23,815 nucleotides of DNA from Actinomortierella ambigua (GCA_016098155.1 JAAAJB010000143.1:38271-62085), one strand, 5' to 3'. Counted from the first letter of the stretch, positions 1 through 9,853 are shown. Numbers and translations: made by a program. Notes: generated by a model not told the origin, from the sequence alone.

Positions 1-2016
1 TCTGATCGACCCCTCGTCCTTGGTCGTACATCACCCCAAGGTTGAACTGTGCGTCCGCATCCCCTTGCTCGGCTGCCTTGGTGTACCACTTGACTGCCTC
101 AACATCGCTCTTATCGACCCCTAGTCCTTGGTCGTACATGCATCCAAGATTGAACTGTGCGTTCGCGTCCCCCTGCTCAGCCGCCTTGGTGTACCACTTG
201 ACTGCCTCGACATCGCTCTGATCGACCCCTTGTCCATGTTCGTTCATTAATCCAAGGTCGAGCTGTGCGTATGCAACCCCATTCTCAGCTGCCTTGGTGT
301 ACCACTTGACTGCCTCGACATCGCTCTGATCGACCCCTCGTCCTTGTCTATACATCATTCCAAGGTTAACCTGTGCTTCTGCCTTCCCTTGCTCGGCTGC
401 CTTGGTGAACCATTTGACTGCCTCAACGTAGCTCTGTTCAACTCCTTGTCCGTGAGCGAACATCAACGCAAGGTCACACTGTGCTCCTGAATCGCCTTGC
501 TCTGCTGCTTTGGCGAACCACTTGGCGGCCTCGGCGTCGCTCTGTTCGACGCCACGACCAAGCGAGAACCATGTGGCTACCTTGATCTGCGCGCCAACCT
601 GTCCATCCTCAGCTGCCATGCCGAACCATCGGAAGGCTTCGACGTCATCCTGCTGAACGCCTCGTCCTTCTTCATACATCTTGGCCATCTTGACCTGTGC
701 CTTTTGAACGCCGTGTACAGCCGCTTTGAGGTACCAATTGGCAGCCTCCATCTGGCTAGCCTCCACGTCTTGGCCATGTTCATACATCTCACCGAGCGCG
801 AGCTGTGCCGTAGTGTTGCCACACCTTGCTGCCTTGTGGTACCACCAGACCGAATTTTCTACGCTCTTGTCGACTCCTCCTCCGCCATGACTGTAGAGCC
901 AGGCGAGAAACAGCTGTGCATCGTTGTTGCCTCGCTTGGCTGCCTGGCTAAAGTGCTGTACAACAATATCATCCGTCTGTGGGACACATCCATTGCCCGC
1001 TTTGGTTCGAGTATCGGAGTGGGTGTTGTCTTGGTTGTTGAGAACACGGGCGGCTGTATTGACATCATCATCATCGCCGAGGCTGAATGTTCTGGGGGTA
1101 TCGTCGACAGTTGTATCATGTCGAACAATCTCTTGCACCAAGACCACTTCGCTCGCGTGAGGGCGCTTGTCAGGGTCCTGGTGCCAGCAATCTCCGACAT
1201 ACTTGCGGTACTCGGTCGGTGTATCCTGTGGCAGTGTCTCACGACGACCATTCTTGACATGTAGGGCAATCACCTCTCCATTATCTTGATTCTTGTAGGG
1301 TTGTGTGCAGTTGGCTGCCATCTCCCACATCACCACGCCTAACGCGTAGATGTCTGACTTTGTGGAATAGGCAGGCTTATCCACATGAAAGAGCTCTGGT
1401 GCGAGCCACCTCAGTGTTCCAACAAGCCTTCCTCCAGCAGACGACATCGATTGACTACTGCTCACAGTGAAGCGCATCTGGGCAAGTCCAAAATCAGCCA
1501 GCTTGGCCTCCATATGCCTCGTTAGAAGCACATTGGCGCTCTTGAGGTCACGGTGGAGAACATCTTCTTGATGGATGTACTCAAGCCCACGAGCAATTTC
1601 ATGAGCGATTCGGATCTTGGTTGGCCAGTCCATCATGCCACCTTTGATGGCCTTTGTGAGTGTGCCATTCTCAGCCAGCTCCATGATGAGGTAGATGCGG
1701 TCTTCTTGCTCGTGAGTCCTGTAGAACTGGATGATGTTGCGGTGTTTGAGCTTCTGTAAGACCTTGATCTCCCTCTGGATGGCCTGCTCGTGAAAATCAG
1801 ACTGGGAGAGGAAGAATGACTTTGCAGCACATTGTTGGCATCCCCAGCGAGCCTCGTGAACTGACCCGTAGCCTCCTTTGCCAAGAAGGTTTCCTAAAAC
1901 CAGCATGGATTGCAGAGGCGGCTAAGAGGCCGGGGGCGGTGAGGACAAAAGTGGGGTTAGTCGATCGTTCGGTATCCGGGGCTAGGCAAGCAGCTAATGT
2001 GATAAGTTCGTACCAT
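1..2016 (-). CDS. Protein kinase with C-terminal Sel1-like repeats, left paralog (partial, runs off left edge)
   Basis: The gene runs uninterrupted from the minus strand start to the window edge (at least 641 aa, no stop seen). The start ATG (2016-2014) is followed at once by an intron (1922-2013; donor GTACGA, acceptor TTAG), and exon 2 begins at 1921. A second in-frame Met is at 1906. Seen: glycine loop GKGGYGSV, beta-3 lysine in CAAKSF, a complete HRDLKSAN catalytic loop, ADFGLA, and WLAPE. An acidic, low-complexity linker follows, then at least nine 36-residue Sel1-like units with the core AQ..LG.MY..G.GV.QS..EA.KWY.KAAEQG. All catalytic residues are present, so an active Ser/Thr or TKL-type kinase is expected. 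Sel1 solenoids usually bind proteins. The ligand and substrate are unknown. It is the divergent partner of the gene starting at 4291, with kinase domains roughly 80-85% identical by eye. Confidence 0.85.
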
Positions 2017-3066
2017 AACGAGAATGTCTGGGAAGTGCGAATAAAAAGTAGCAGGACTTGTAACTGGAATGAAATGGATGAGGCTCTACGATGATCCGCG
2101 TTAGAAGGAATGATGATGAGAGAAGAGGAATGAATGGACATTAGTTTTCCCCCCTGCAAGATTTTTTTTCGACTCTTGTCGCTCCGAGGAGACACGAGAG
2201 CATACGCGTTTGTTTGTTTTGACTTTGCAGTGTATGTACTAGCAGCGATTCTCACGCCATCTCTCTGACCAACTCAACGGCCCTATGTGAACGAGGTCAC
2301 GAATCCTGGCCGTGTCAGTGAACACCCATCGTTGGAAGTCCAAGGGTCACCCAAACATGGCAACTTACCTTTCGCTATCTTGAATGTCGTCCAATAAAAG
2401 ATAGCGGTCGATGGGGCCGCTTAAACATGCAGTATATGGGAAGTTGTGATATCGATGAGTAGAAGGGAATAAAGGAGTGTCCCTCTTTCATTAGTGCATG
2501 TTTTCCTTGACGGCGGACGACAGACGACTGAGGGGGAGGGGGGCCAGGATATACATGGGGTGGTATTAAAGTAGTTGCCATAAGCGTCGCTTCCGTTTGC
2601 ACTGGAGACGGTCCTGCGGCCGTTGCAAGCGGTGCCAGGCTCATCATCGGGGATGCGCCAGCCACCACCGTTGCCACCGCAGATGTCAGAAATCCGTTAG
2701 GAGACTATGTTGGCACTATTGCGATGGAGGACATCTTCTGTACCGCTGGTATCACTAAGCAGACTCAATGACAGAAGGACCATCAATGTCGCTGCTGATG
2801 GAGGCGCTGCTAGAGGAGCTTGGACTAAAGGGGACAACAAGATAGGGATCGCCTGGACAGGAACACCATTACTATCAATATATACATTGGCCCACCAAAT
2901 CCTACTGGCCAGTGGCCATATACACTGGCATTGGCAACGGCGTTGGGATCAATGCTGCTGCTGCTGCTGCTGCTGCTGCTCTGTACGGTACAGGTCTTGG
3001 CCAGGATAGTAGACCACAAATTCTGGTTGCACTTGGCCCTGGACATCGTAATAATAGTATCCAGCC
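370..3066. repeat. Left arm of a large imperfect inverted duplication
   Basis: Read on the minus strand, this segment matches 3140 to about 5930 on the plus strand in the same order: decayed Q/Y-rich gene, spacer, 5' leader, intron, kinase domain and the first five Sel1 units. Paired landmarks are 3043-3065 with 3145-3165, the CAG/CTG tracts (2953-2980 with 3228-3248), 2420-2460 with 3885-3955, 2139-2141 with 4165-4167 and 2014-2016 with 4291-4293. Coding parts are well conserved; the non-coding parts carry many small indels. Beyond about 370 the match continues as Sel1 repeats but in shifted register, so the outer limit is approximate. Confidence 0.85.
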
Positions 3067-3100
3067 TATTCGTACGCTGTCAAGCCACCGCCATATCATA
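2560..3100 (-). pseudogene. Relic of a Q/Y/P-rich gene, left copy
   Basis: Read on the minus strand from about 3100, pieces of a low-complexity protein appear: a Tyr-rich stretch (AGYYYYDVQGQ), VQPEFVVYYPGQDLYRTE, a run of nine Gln coded by CAG, then SNGVPVQAIP, APLAAPPSAATLMV and, near 2677-2590, TVVAGASPMM. In-frame stops interrupt it (just before AGYYYY, and after the Gln run), and the frame shifts between pieces. The second copy at 3140-3643 is broken at different places, so both appear to be decayed copies of one gene lying upstream of the kinase in the original unit. I do not recognise the family. Alternatively it is an active gene with several introns I cannot resolve, which is less likely given the stops. 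Confidence 0.45.
2953..2980. repeat. CTG/CAG trinucleotide microsatellite, left arm
   Basis: There are about nine TGC units on the plus strand, equal to CAG on the minus strand where they code the Gln run of the decayed gene. The mirror copy at 3228-3248 has about seven units, so the tract length has changed since the duplication. Confidence 0.9.
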
Positions 3101-3139
3101 GTCTTCCTCGTAAGCATCCTTGGATGGTGCAACTGCAGC

Positions 3140-3643
3140 CGCCACTAATATCATAATACGATGCCCAGCTCCAGGTGCAGCCAGGATTTGTGGTCTACTA
3201 TCCTAGCTACGACATGTACGTGATCTGAGCAGCAGCAGCAGCAGCAGTAACGATCCTATTGCCGTTGCCAATGTCAGCGTATATCACGGCAGTCCCTTGG
3301 GAATTTGGTGGGCCAATATACTTTGATAGTAATGGCATTCCTCTCTAGAAAGCAACACTGATCCACATCCTATTGCCCCTTTAGCTCGAGCTCCTCTAGC
3401 AGCGCCTCCATCAGCAGCGACATCGACGATCCTTCCACCATTGAGTCTGCCTGATGGTACCTGCGGCGCAGAGCATTTCCTCTATCGCAATAGTGCCAAC
3501 ACAGTCTCCACTAACGGATCTACGGCACCAGCAGTGGCAACAGTAGTAGCTGGCGCATCACCGATGATGAACCTGGCACCGCATGCAACGGCCGTAGCAC
3601 CGTCTCCAGTGCAGACGGACGACTATGGCAGCTACTTTTAATA
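3140..3643 (+). pseudogene. Relic of a Q/Y/P-rich gene, right copy
   Basis: This is the mirror image of the relic at 2560-3100. The plus strand gives VQPGFVVYYPSYDMYVI then a stop, a CAG tract, WEFGGPIYFDSNGIPL then a stop, and then an open stretch of APLAAPPSAATSTI, HRNSANT or its equivalent, and TVVAGASPMM, ending YGSYF and TAA at about 3641-3643. The left copy has no stop at several of these positions, so each copy carries its own lesions. The function is unknown. It lies just upstream of the right kinase and on the same strand. Confidence 0.45.
3228..3248. repeat. CAG trinucleotide microsatellite, right arm
   Basis: About seven AGC/CAG units, mirror partner of the longer tract at 2953-2980. 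Confidence 0.9.
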
Positions 3644-4290
3644 CCACTCAGTGAATATCCAAGTCTTCCTCCTCTCGTCCATTCCCTCTTCTGCATCCTC
3701 AACATCATCAACAAGCATTACCACTCCAATGGTCACCTCCTCGAAGGCCGTGACCACCATAACGGGCTCGTCCGTCTCCAAGGCAACCATGCACTAATGA
3801 GAGGGGCCACTCCAACCGTTACCACGAAAAGAAAATCGTTCCTTTTCCATCCTGCTCTTGTTCATCTCAATAGTCTACTCCTTTTTTCCCTTATCGATAT
3901 CACAACTTCCCATTTCGATCCTGCGTACCGCATGTGCAAGCGACCCTCATTGAAGGCTGACTTTTAATAGAACACGCACAAGGTAGGGATGGGTATCAAA
4001 CATGCTCTGGTTGTGTAGCCCTTGGACTTCCAATGATGAGTGATCTCCTAGTAGAGCCGCCGAGTGATATCGCTGGTAGCACAAACACTGCAATGCCAAA
4101 CAAATAAACGTGCATGCCCTCGGAGCGACAAGGTTCAAAAAAAATACCAGGTTGGAAAACACCAATGTCCATTCATTCCTCCTCTCCCATCATCATACCC
4201 TCCCATCACGGATCATTGAGAGATCTCATTCATTCCATTCTTTACACGATTCCTGCTATTGTTTATTCAAACTTATCAGACGTTCCCATC
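3644..4290. promoter_or_regulatory. Upstream region and 5' leader of the right kinase gene
   Basis: No gene is supported here. The stretch matches 2017 to about 2560 on the opposite strand with indels. Conserved blocks include the surroundings of 3790-3800, 3895-3925 and 4110-4190. The last contains an ATG at 4165 that is kept in both arms. In this arm it is in frame with the spliced kinase, giving a possible 42-residue N-terminal extension; in the left arm it is out of frame. No clear TATA box was seen. Confidence 0.4.
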
Positions 4291-7200
4291 ATGGTACGAA
4301 CCTATCTCACAAGCTGCTTGCCCAGATGTAGATATTGACCAATTGACTAACCCCCACCCCCACCCCCACCCCCACCCCCGGCTTCTTAGGCATCTCTGCA
4401 ATCCATGCTGGTTTTAGGAAACCTTCTCGGCACAGGGGCCTACGGATATGTTCACGAGGCTCGCTGGGGATGCCAACAATGTGCTGCAAAATCGTTCTTC
4501 CTCTCCCAGTCTGATTTCCACGAGCATACCATTCAGAAGGAGATCAAGATCTTACAGAAGCTCAAACACCGCAACATCATCCAGTTCTATAGGACTCACG
4601 AGCAAGAGCACCGCATCTATCTCATTATGGAGCTGGCCGAGAAGGGTACACTCACAAAGGCCATCAAGGCCAAAATATTGGATTGGCCAGCCAAGACACG
4701 AATCGCTCACGAGATTGCTCGTGGGCTTGAGTACATCCATCAAGAGTCTGTCCTCCACTGTGACCTCAAGAGTGCCAATGTGCTCCTTACGAAACACATG
4801 GAAGCCAAGTTGGCCGACTTTGGACTCGCCCAGATGCGGTCCACTATTAGCAACAGCCAATCGTCATCGTCGGAGGGAAGGTTCGGGGGGACATTGAGGT
4901 GGCTCGCACCAGAACTCTTTGTGGTTGACAAACCTGCCTACTCGACAAAGTCAGACATCTACGCCTTAGGCGTGGTGATGTGGGAAATGGCAGCCAACTG
5001 CACACAACCCTACAAGAATCAAGACAATGGAGCGCTGATTGCCCTGCATGTCAGTCGTGGTCATCGCGAGACACTGCCACGGAACACGCCGACCGAGTAC
5101 CGCGAATATGTCGAGCATTGTTGGCATCAGGACCCTGACCAGCGACCTCACGCAAGCGAGGTGATCTTGGTGCCAGAGATTGTTCGACAAAATACAGCCG
5201 ACGACGGCGACGACAATACCCCCATTGCAATCAGCTTCAGTGATGATGATGATGTCGATACGACCGCCCGTGTTCGTAGCAAGCAGGGCAACACCCGCTC
5301 CGATACTCGAGCCAAGGCAGGCAATGGGTGTATCCCACAGACGGATGATAATGTTGTACAGCACTTTATCCAGGCAGCCCAGCGAGGCAACAACGATGCA
5401 CAGCTGTTTCTCGCCTGGCTCTACAATCATGGCGGAGGAGGAGTCGACAAGAGCGTAGAAAATTCGGTCTGGTGGTACCACAAGGCAGCAAGGTGTGGCA
5501 ACATTACGGCACAGCTCACACTCGCAGAGATGTATGAACAAGGCCAAGGCGTGGAGGCCAGCGAGGTGGAGGCTGCCAATTGGTACCGCAAAGCGGCTGT
5601 GCACGGTATTGTCAAGGCACAGGTCAAGATGGCCAAGATGTATGAAGAAGGACGAGGCGTACAGCAGGATGACGTCGAAGCCTTCCGATGGTTCCGCATG
5701 GCAACTGAGGATGGACATGTTGGTGCGCAGGTCAAGGTAGCCACATGGCTCTCGCTTGGTCGCGGCGTCGATCAGAGCGATACCGAAGCTGCCAAGTGGT
5801 TCGCCAAAGCAGCAGAGCAAGGCGATTCAGACGCACAGTGCAACCTTGGAGTGATGTACAACCAAGGACACGGGGTCGATCAGAGCTACGTTGAGGCAGT
5901 CAAATGGTTCACCAAGGCAGCCAAGCAAGGAGATGTGCTCGCACAATACAACCTTGGTGTTACGTACGAAAAACTATGGGATGCCAATCGGAACTATGTC
6001 GAGGCAGCCAAGTGGTACACCAAGGCAGCCGAGCAAGGGAAGGTAGAAGCACAGTTTTCTCTTGGAAAGATGTACGACCAAGGACGAGGGGTCGATCAGA
6101 GCGATGTCGAGGCAGTCAAGTGGTTCACCAAGGCAGCCGATCAAGGGGCTGTGGGCGCACAGTACAACCTTAGATGGATGTTCCATCAAGGACAAGGGGT
6201 CTATCAGAGCGATATCGAGGCAGTCAGGTGGTACATCAAGGCAGCCAAGAGGTACACCATGGTAGCTGAACAAGGGGATGAGGACACACAATACAACATT
6301 GGATGGATATACGACCAAGGACAAGTGGTTGATCAGAGTCATGTCGAGGCAGTCAAAAGGCACACCAAGGCAGCCGAACAAGGGGATGCGGATGCACAGT
6401 TCAGCCTTGGAGAGATGTACGACCAAGGACGAGGGGTTAATAGGAACTACGTCGAGGCACACCAATGGTACACTATGGCAGCCAAGCAGGGGAAGGCAAA
6501 AGCCCAGTTCAAACTTGGATGGATGTACGGACATGGACGAGGAGTCCATCAGCACGGCCTCAAGGCAGTCAAGTGGTACACCAAGGCAGCCGAACAAGGG
6601 GATGCGGACGCACAGTTCAACCTTGGATTGATTTATGACCAAGGACGATGGTTCGATCAGAACGATATCGAGGCAGTCAAGTGGTACACCATGGCAGCCG
6701 AGCAGGGGAAGGCAGAAGCACAATACAACCTTGGAGTGATGTACAGACAAGGACGAGGGGTGGAACAGAGTGACATCGAGGCAGCCAAGTGGTACACCAA
6801 GGCAGCCGAGCATGGGATTGCAGACGCACAGTTCAACCTTGGATTAATGAACGAACAAGGACGAGGAGTCGATCAGAGTGATGTCGAGGCCGGCAAGTGG
6901 TATACAAAGGCAGCTGAGCAGGGGAACGCGACTGCACAGTACCACCTTGGATGGATGTACGAACAAGGACAAGTGGTTAATCAAAGCCATGTCAAGGCAG
7001 TCAATTGGTACAAAAAGGCAGCCGAACAAGGGCACGCGGGTGCGCAGCTCAACCTTGGACTGATGTACGAACAAGGGCGAGGAATCGATCAGGACGATGT
7101 CGAGGCAGTCAAATGGTGTACCAAGGCAGCCGAGCAGGGGAATGCGGAAGCACAGTATAACCTTGGAGTGATGTACGGACGAGGACAAGGGGTTGGTCGG

Positions 7201-8808
7201 AGTGACATCGAGGCAGTCAAGTGGTACACTAAGGCAGCTGAACAAGGGGATACAGATGCGCAGTACAGCCTTGGACTAATGTACGACCAAAAACGAGGAA
7301 TCGATCAGGACGATGTCGAGACAGCCAAATGGTGCACCAAGGCAGCCAAGCAAGGGAGCGCGACCGCACAGTGCAACCTTGGATGTATGTACGACCAAGG
7401 ACAAGGAGTTGATGAGGGCAACAACGAGGTAGCCATATGGTGTACCAAGGCGGCTGAACAAGGAGATGCAAGTGCGCAGCTCAAACTTGGAGTGATGTAC
7501 AGACAAGGACAAGGGGTCGATCGGAGTGACGCCAAGGCAGTCAAGTGGTATACCAAAGCAGCCGAACAAGGCCATGCGATCGCACAGTACAACCTTGGAT
7601 GGATGTACGACCACGGGCAAGGGGTCGACCAGAGCGATATCGAGGCAGTCAGATGGTACACCAAGGCAGCCGATCAAGGGGATGTGGACGCACAGTATAA
7701 CCTTGGATGGATATACGATCAAGGACGAGGAATCGATCAGGGCGATGTCGAGGCAGTCAAGTGGTACACCAAGGCAGCCGAGCAAGGGGATACGGACGCA
7801 CAGAACAACCTTGGATTGATGTACGACCAAGGCCGAGGGGTAGATCAGAGCGACATAGAGGCAGCGAAGTGGCTCACCAAGGCAGCTGAGCAGGGGAAGG
7901 CAGAAGCACAGTTCAACCTAGGAAATATGTACAGACATGGACGAGGAGTCGATCAGAGCGACATCAAGGCAACCAAGTGGTACATGAAGGCAGCCGAGCA
8001 GGGGAAGGCAGTCGCTCAGTTCAACCTTGGAGTGATGTATGACCAAGGGCGAGGGGTTGAGCAGAGCGACATCAAAGCAGTCAAGTGGTACACTAAGGCA
8101 GCTGAGCAATGGAATGCGGATGCTCAGCTCAACCTTGGATGGATGTACGACCAAGGACTAGGAGGTGAACAGAGTGACATCGAGGCAGCCATGTGGTACA
8201 CTACGGCAGCTGAGCAGGGGAAGGCAGGCGCACAGTTCAACCTTGGAAATATGTACAGACATGGACGAGGAGTCGATCAGAGCGACGTGGAGGCAGTCAA
8301 GTGGTACATGAAGGCAGCCGAGCAGGGGAAGGCAGTCGCTCAGTTCAACCTTGGAGTGATGTATGACCAAGGGCGAGGGGTTAAGCAGAGCGACCTCGAA
8401 GCAGTCAAGTGGTACACCAAGGCAGCCGAGCAAGGGAATGCGGACGCACAGTTCAATCTTGGATGGATGTACAGGCAAGGACGAGGGGTCGATCAGAGCT
8501 ACGTCGAAGTAGTAAAGTGGTACACCAAGGCAGCCGAGAAAGGGAAGGCAAAAGCACAGTTCAAGCTTGGATGGATGTACAGACATGGACAAGGAGTTGA
8601 TCAGAGCGACATTGAAGCAGCCAAGTGGTACACTAAGGCAGCCGAACAAGGGGATGCGGAGGCACAGTTCAGCCTTGGAAATATGTACAGACATGGACGA
8701 GGGGTCGATCAGAGCTACGTTGAGGCAGTCAAATGGTACACTAAGGCAGCCGAACAAGGGAATGCGGACGCACAGCTCAACCTTGGATGGGCGTCTTTTA
8801 CCCCATGA
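4291..8808 (+). CDS. Protein kinase with 31 complete Sel1-like repeats, right paralog
   Basis: The spliced start is ATG at 4291-4293, then an intron at 4294-4389 (GTACGA...branch TTGACTAAC...TTAG), then exon 2 from 4390 to the TGA at 8806-8808, giving 1473 aa. A later in-frame Met is at 4405 and numbering here uses it. The kinase domain covers about 1-260: glycine loop GTGAYGYV, lysine 29, alpha-C Glu 46, HCDLKSAN (Asp 120), DFG at 138-140 and APE at 168-170. The HRD arginine is replaced by Cys, while the catalytic Asp, Lys and Asn remain. An Asp-rich linker follows, then from about residue 320 there are 31 complete 36-residue Sel1-like units and a truncated 32nd ending WASFTP. Unit 8 carries a 7-residue insertion and unit 6 is degenerate. 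Known: Sel1 solenoids are scaffolds for protein contacts. Inferred: a signalling or recognition kinase. Substrate and ligand are unknown. Confidence 0.92.
4350..4379. repeat. (ACCCCC)5 hexanucleotide repeat inside the first kinase intron
   Basis: Five perfect ACCCCC units lie between the branch point TTGACTAAC and the acceptor at 4387-4389, where they serve as the pyrimidine tract. The left paralog has an ordinary mixed pyrimidine tract in the same place, so the repeat arose or expanded in this copy. The minus strand has five runs of G5 and could form a G-quadruplex. Confidence 0.9.
7900..8439 (+). repeat. Recent internal duplication within the Sel1 array (units 24-25 copied as 27-28)
   Basis: Units 24-25 (7900-8115) and 27-28 (8224-8439) are nearly identical in nucleotide sequence, offset by exactly three units (324 nt). 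They share codon choices and the unusual NMYRHGRG and WYMKAAEQGKAVAQ stretches. The separating unit 26 is a less similar partner of unit 29. This shows that the array grows or shrinks in whole 108-nt units. Confidence 0.85.
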
Positions 8809-9853
8809 CTTATCACATACGTGTAATCAGCCAGGCGTACTAGAGACTTGTTTACATGCAACACTAATATAGTGACGATAACCTTCTTGAATGATTGAAT
8901 AACTTATCTCGTCTGAGCAGCGCTGTAAACACCAAACGATGAGAAGCCGACGTATGATGGTGTGGTGTTGCTAAAATATTGGAGTGTGTAAACACCATAT
9001 CTGACAGGGGTTATCTGAAGGTGGATCATTCATCTCGGATTTGTATCATGGCATTTCTTTCGACTTTGTGCCACCTATCATAGCTAGAGCTCGCTGAAGG
9101 GAAGATCGTAATGGCCATTATCTACAGTCCAAGAAACAGACCAGTGGATGGTAGTATACATCGACAATATGACACTGGTCACTCAGCATGTGAGATTAGT
9201 CCAAAACAGGCGCTCTAGATCCTCCATATGACGAAGGATCCGATCCAGTACGCTACATGTTAATCCACAAGATCCACCAGGAGGAACACGATGGAATGAT
9301 AACAATTCAACATTCGCCTCTCCTCAGTGTCATTCAAGGCGTGAGCTCCCGCGCACGCAAAGCAGAGCCATGGAGCAGGAACCAACCCTACTGCAGACCC
9401 TCAGCCACCCCAGGCCGATTTCTTTGCCCACGACTCCACAGGCCGGACAGAGTGGTCCGCACAATCATTGTGGACGTGTTATGTGTACAAGGACATGCAA
9501 ATTTGTTTGAATGCACGACCTTGTGCCCTTAAAACGGTTACAACGAATGTGCAGATGGATTTGTGCCTGGAGGAGGAGCTGGTCCAGCAGCTCTTAAACT
9601 GCAACATTGGGAGAACACAGAGTTGGTCTATCCATCGTAACTACTCTCGCCACTTTAGCCCGTCTGTAGACTTCACTGTTATGTTTCTAGCCTCCAGGAG
9701 CAGGCTTTTCGCAAAATGCCTTCAAGAACGAATATAATGGCGAAACGTTTCGCAAAAACTCCGATTTGGAAAATGGTGACATTACGAATTTTTCCAGAAT
9801 ATTATTGTAATAATACATCATGGCTGATGTGCTGAGGAGCAAAATCAATTACT
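8809..9853. other. Gene-poor region between the right kinase and the Nudix gene
   Basis: No recognisable gene. The longest plausible reading is a plus-strand frame of about 9381-9737 with the segment WTCYVYKDMQICLNARPC and a Cys-rich character. It has a usable Met at 9468 (89 aa), but no homology I recognise and no good start context. It could be a relic. A short direct repeat, GTAAACACCA, occurs near 8925 and 8988. No AATAAA signal was found shortly after the kinase stop. Confidence 0.5.

Larger units (their letters stand above)
3140..5930. repeat. Right arm of the large imperfect inverted duplication
   Basis: This is the partner of 370-3066. The centre lies between about 3066 and 3140, where the two arms no longer align clearly, so the loop is at most about 75 bp. 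The arm contains the right relic gene, a spacer of about 520 bp (3644-4164), the 5' leader, the first intron, the kinase domain and the first Sel1 units of the right paralog. Confidence 0.85.

Noticed and set aside
497..1264. 255-aa plus-strand open frame opposite the left kinase
   Set aside because: It lies antisense to the Sel1 and kinase coding sequence. Its mirror at 4966-5820 (284 aa) has the same sequence character, as expected of a shadow conserved with the real frame.
2940..3250. CRISPR-like or transposon terminal repeats at the palindrome centre
   Set aside because: The symmetry extends for kilobases through genes, with no transposase, no regular spacers and no target-site duplication seen.
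4350..4379. C-rich hexanucleotide run as an internal telomere remnant
   Set aside because: Mortierella-type and most fungal telomeres are TTAGGG-based. The unit is ACCCCC and sits precisely in an intron pyrimidine tract.
5974..8757. Long antisense open frames across the right Sel1 array (up to 279 aa, rich in C, L, P and V)
   Set aside because: The 108-nt repeat lacks stops in the antisense frame by chance, and repetition multiplies this. The repeated motif tracks the Sel1 codons and has no independent features.
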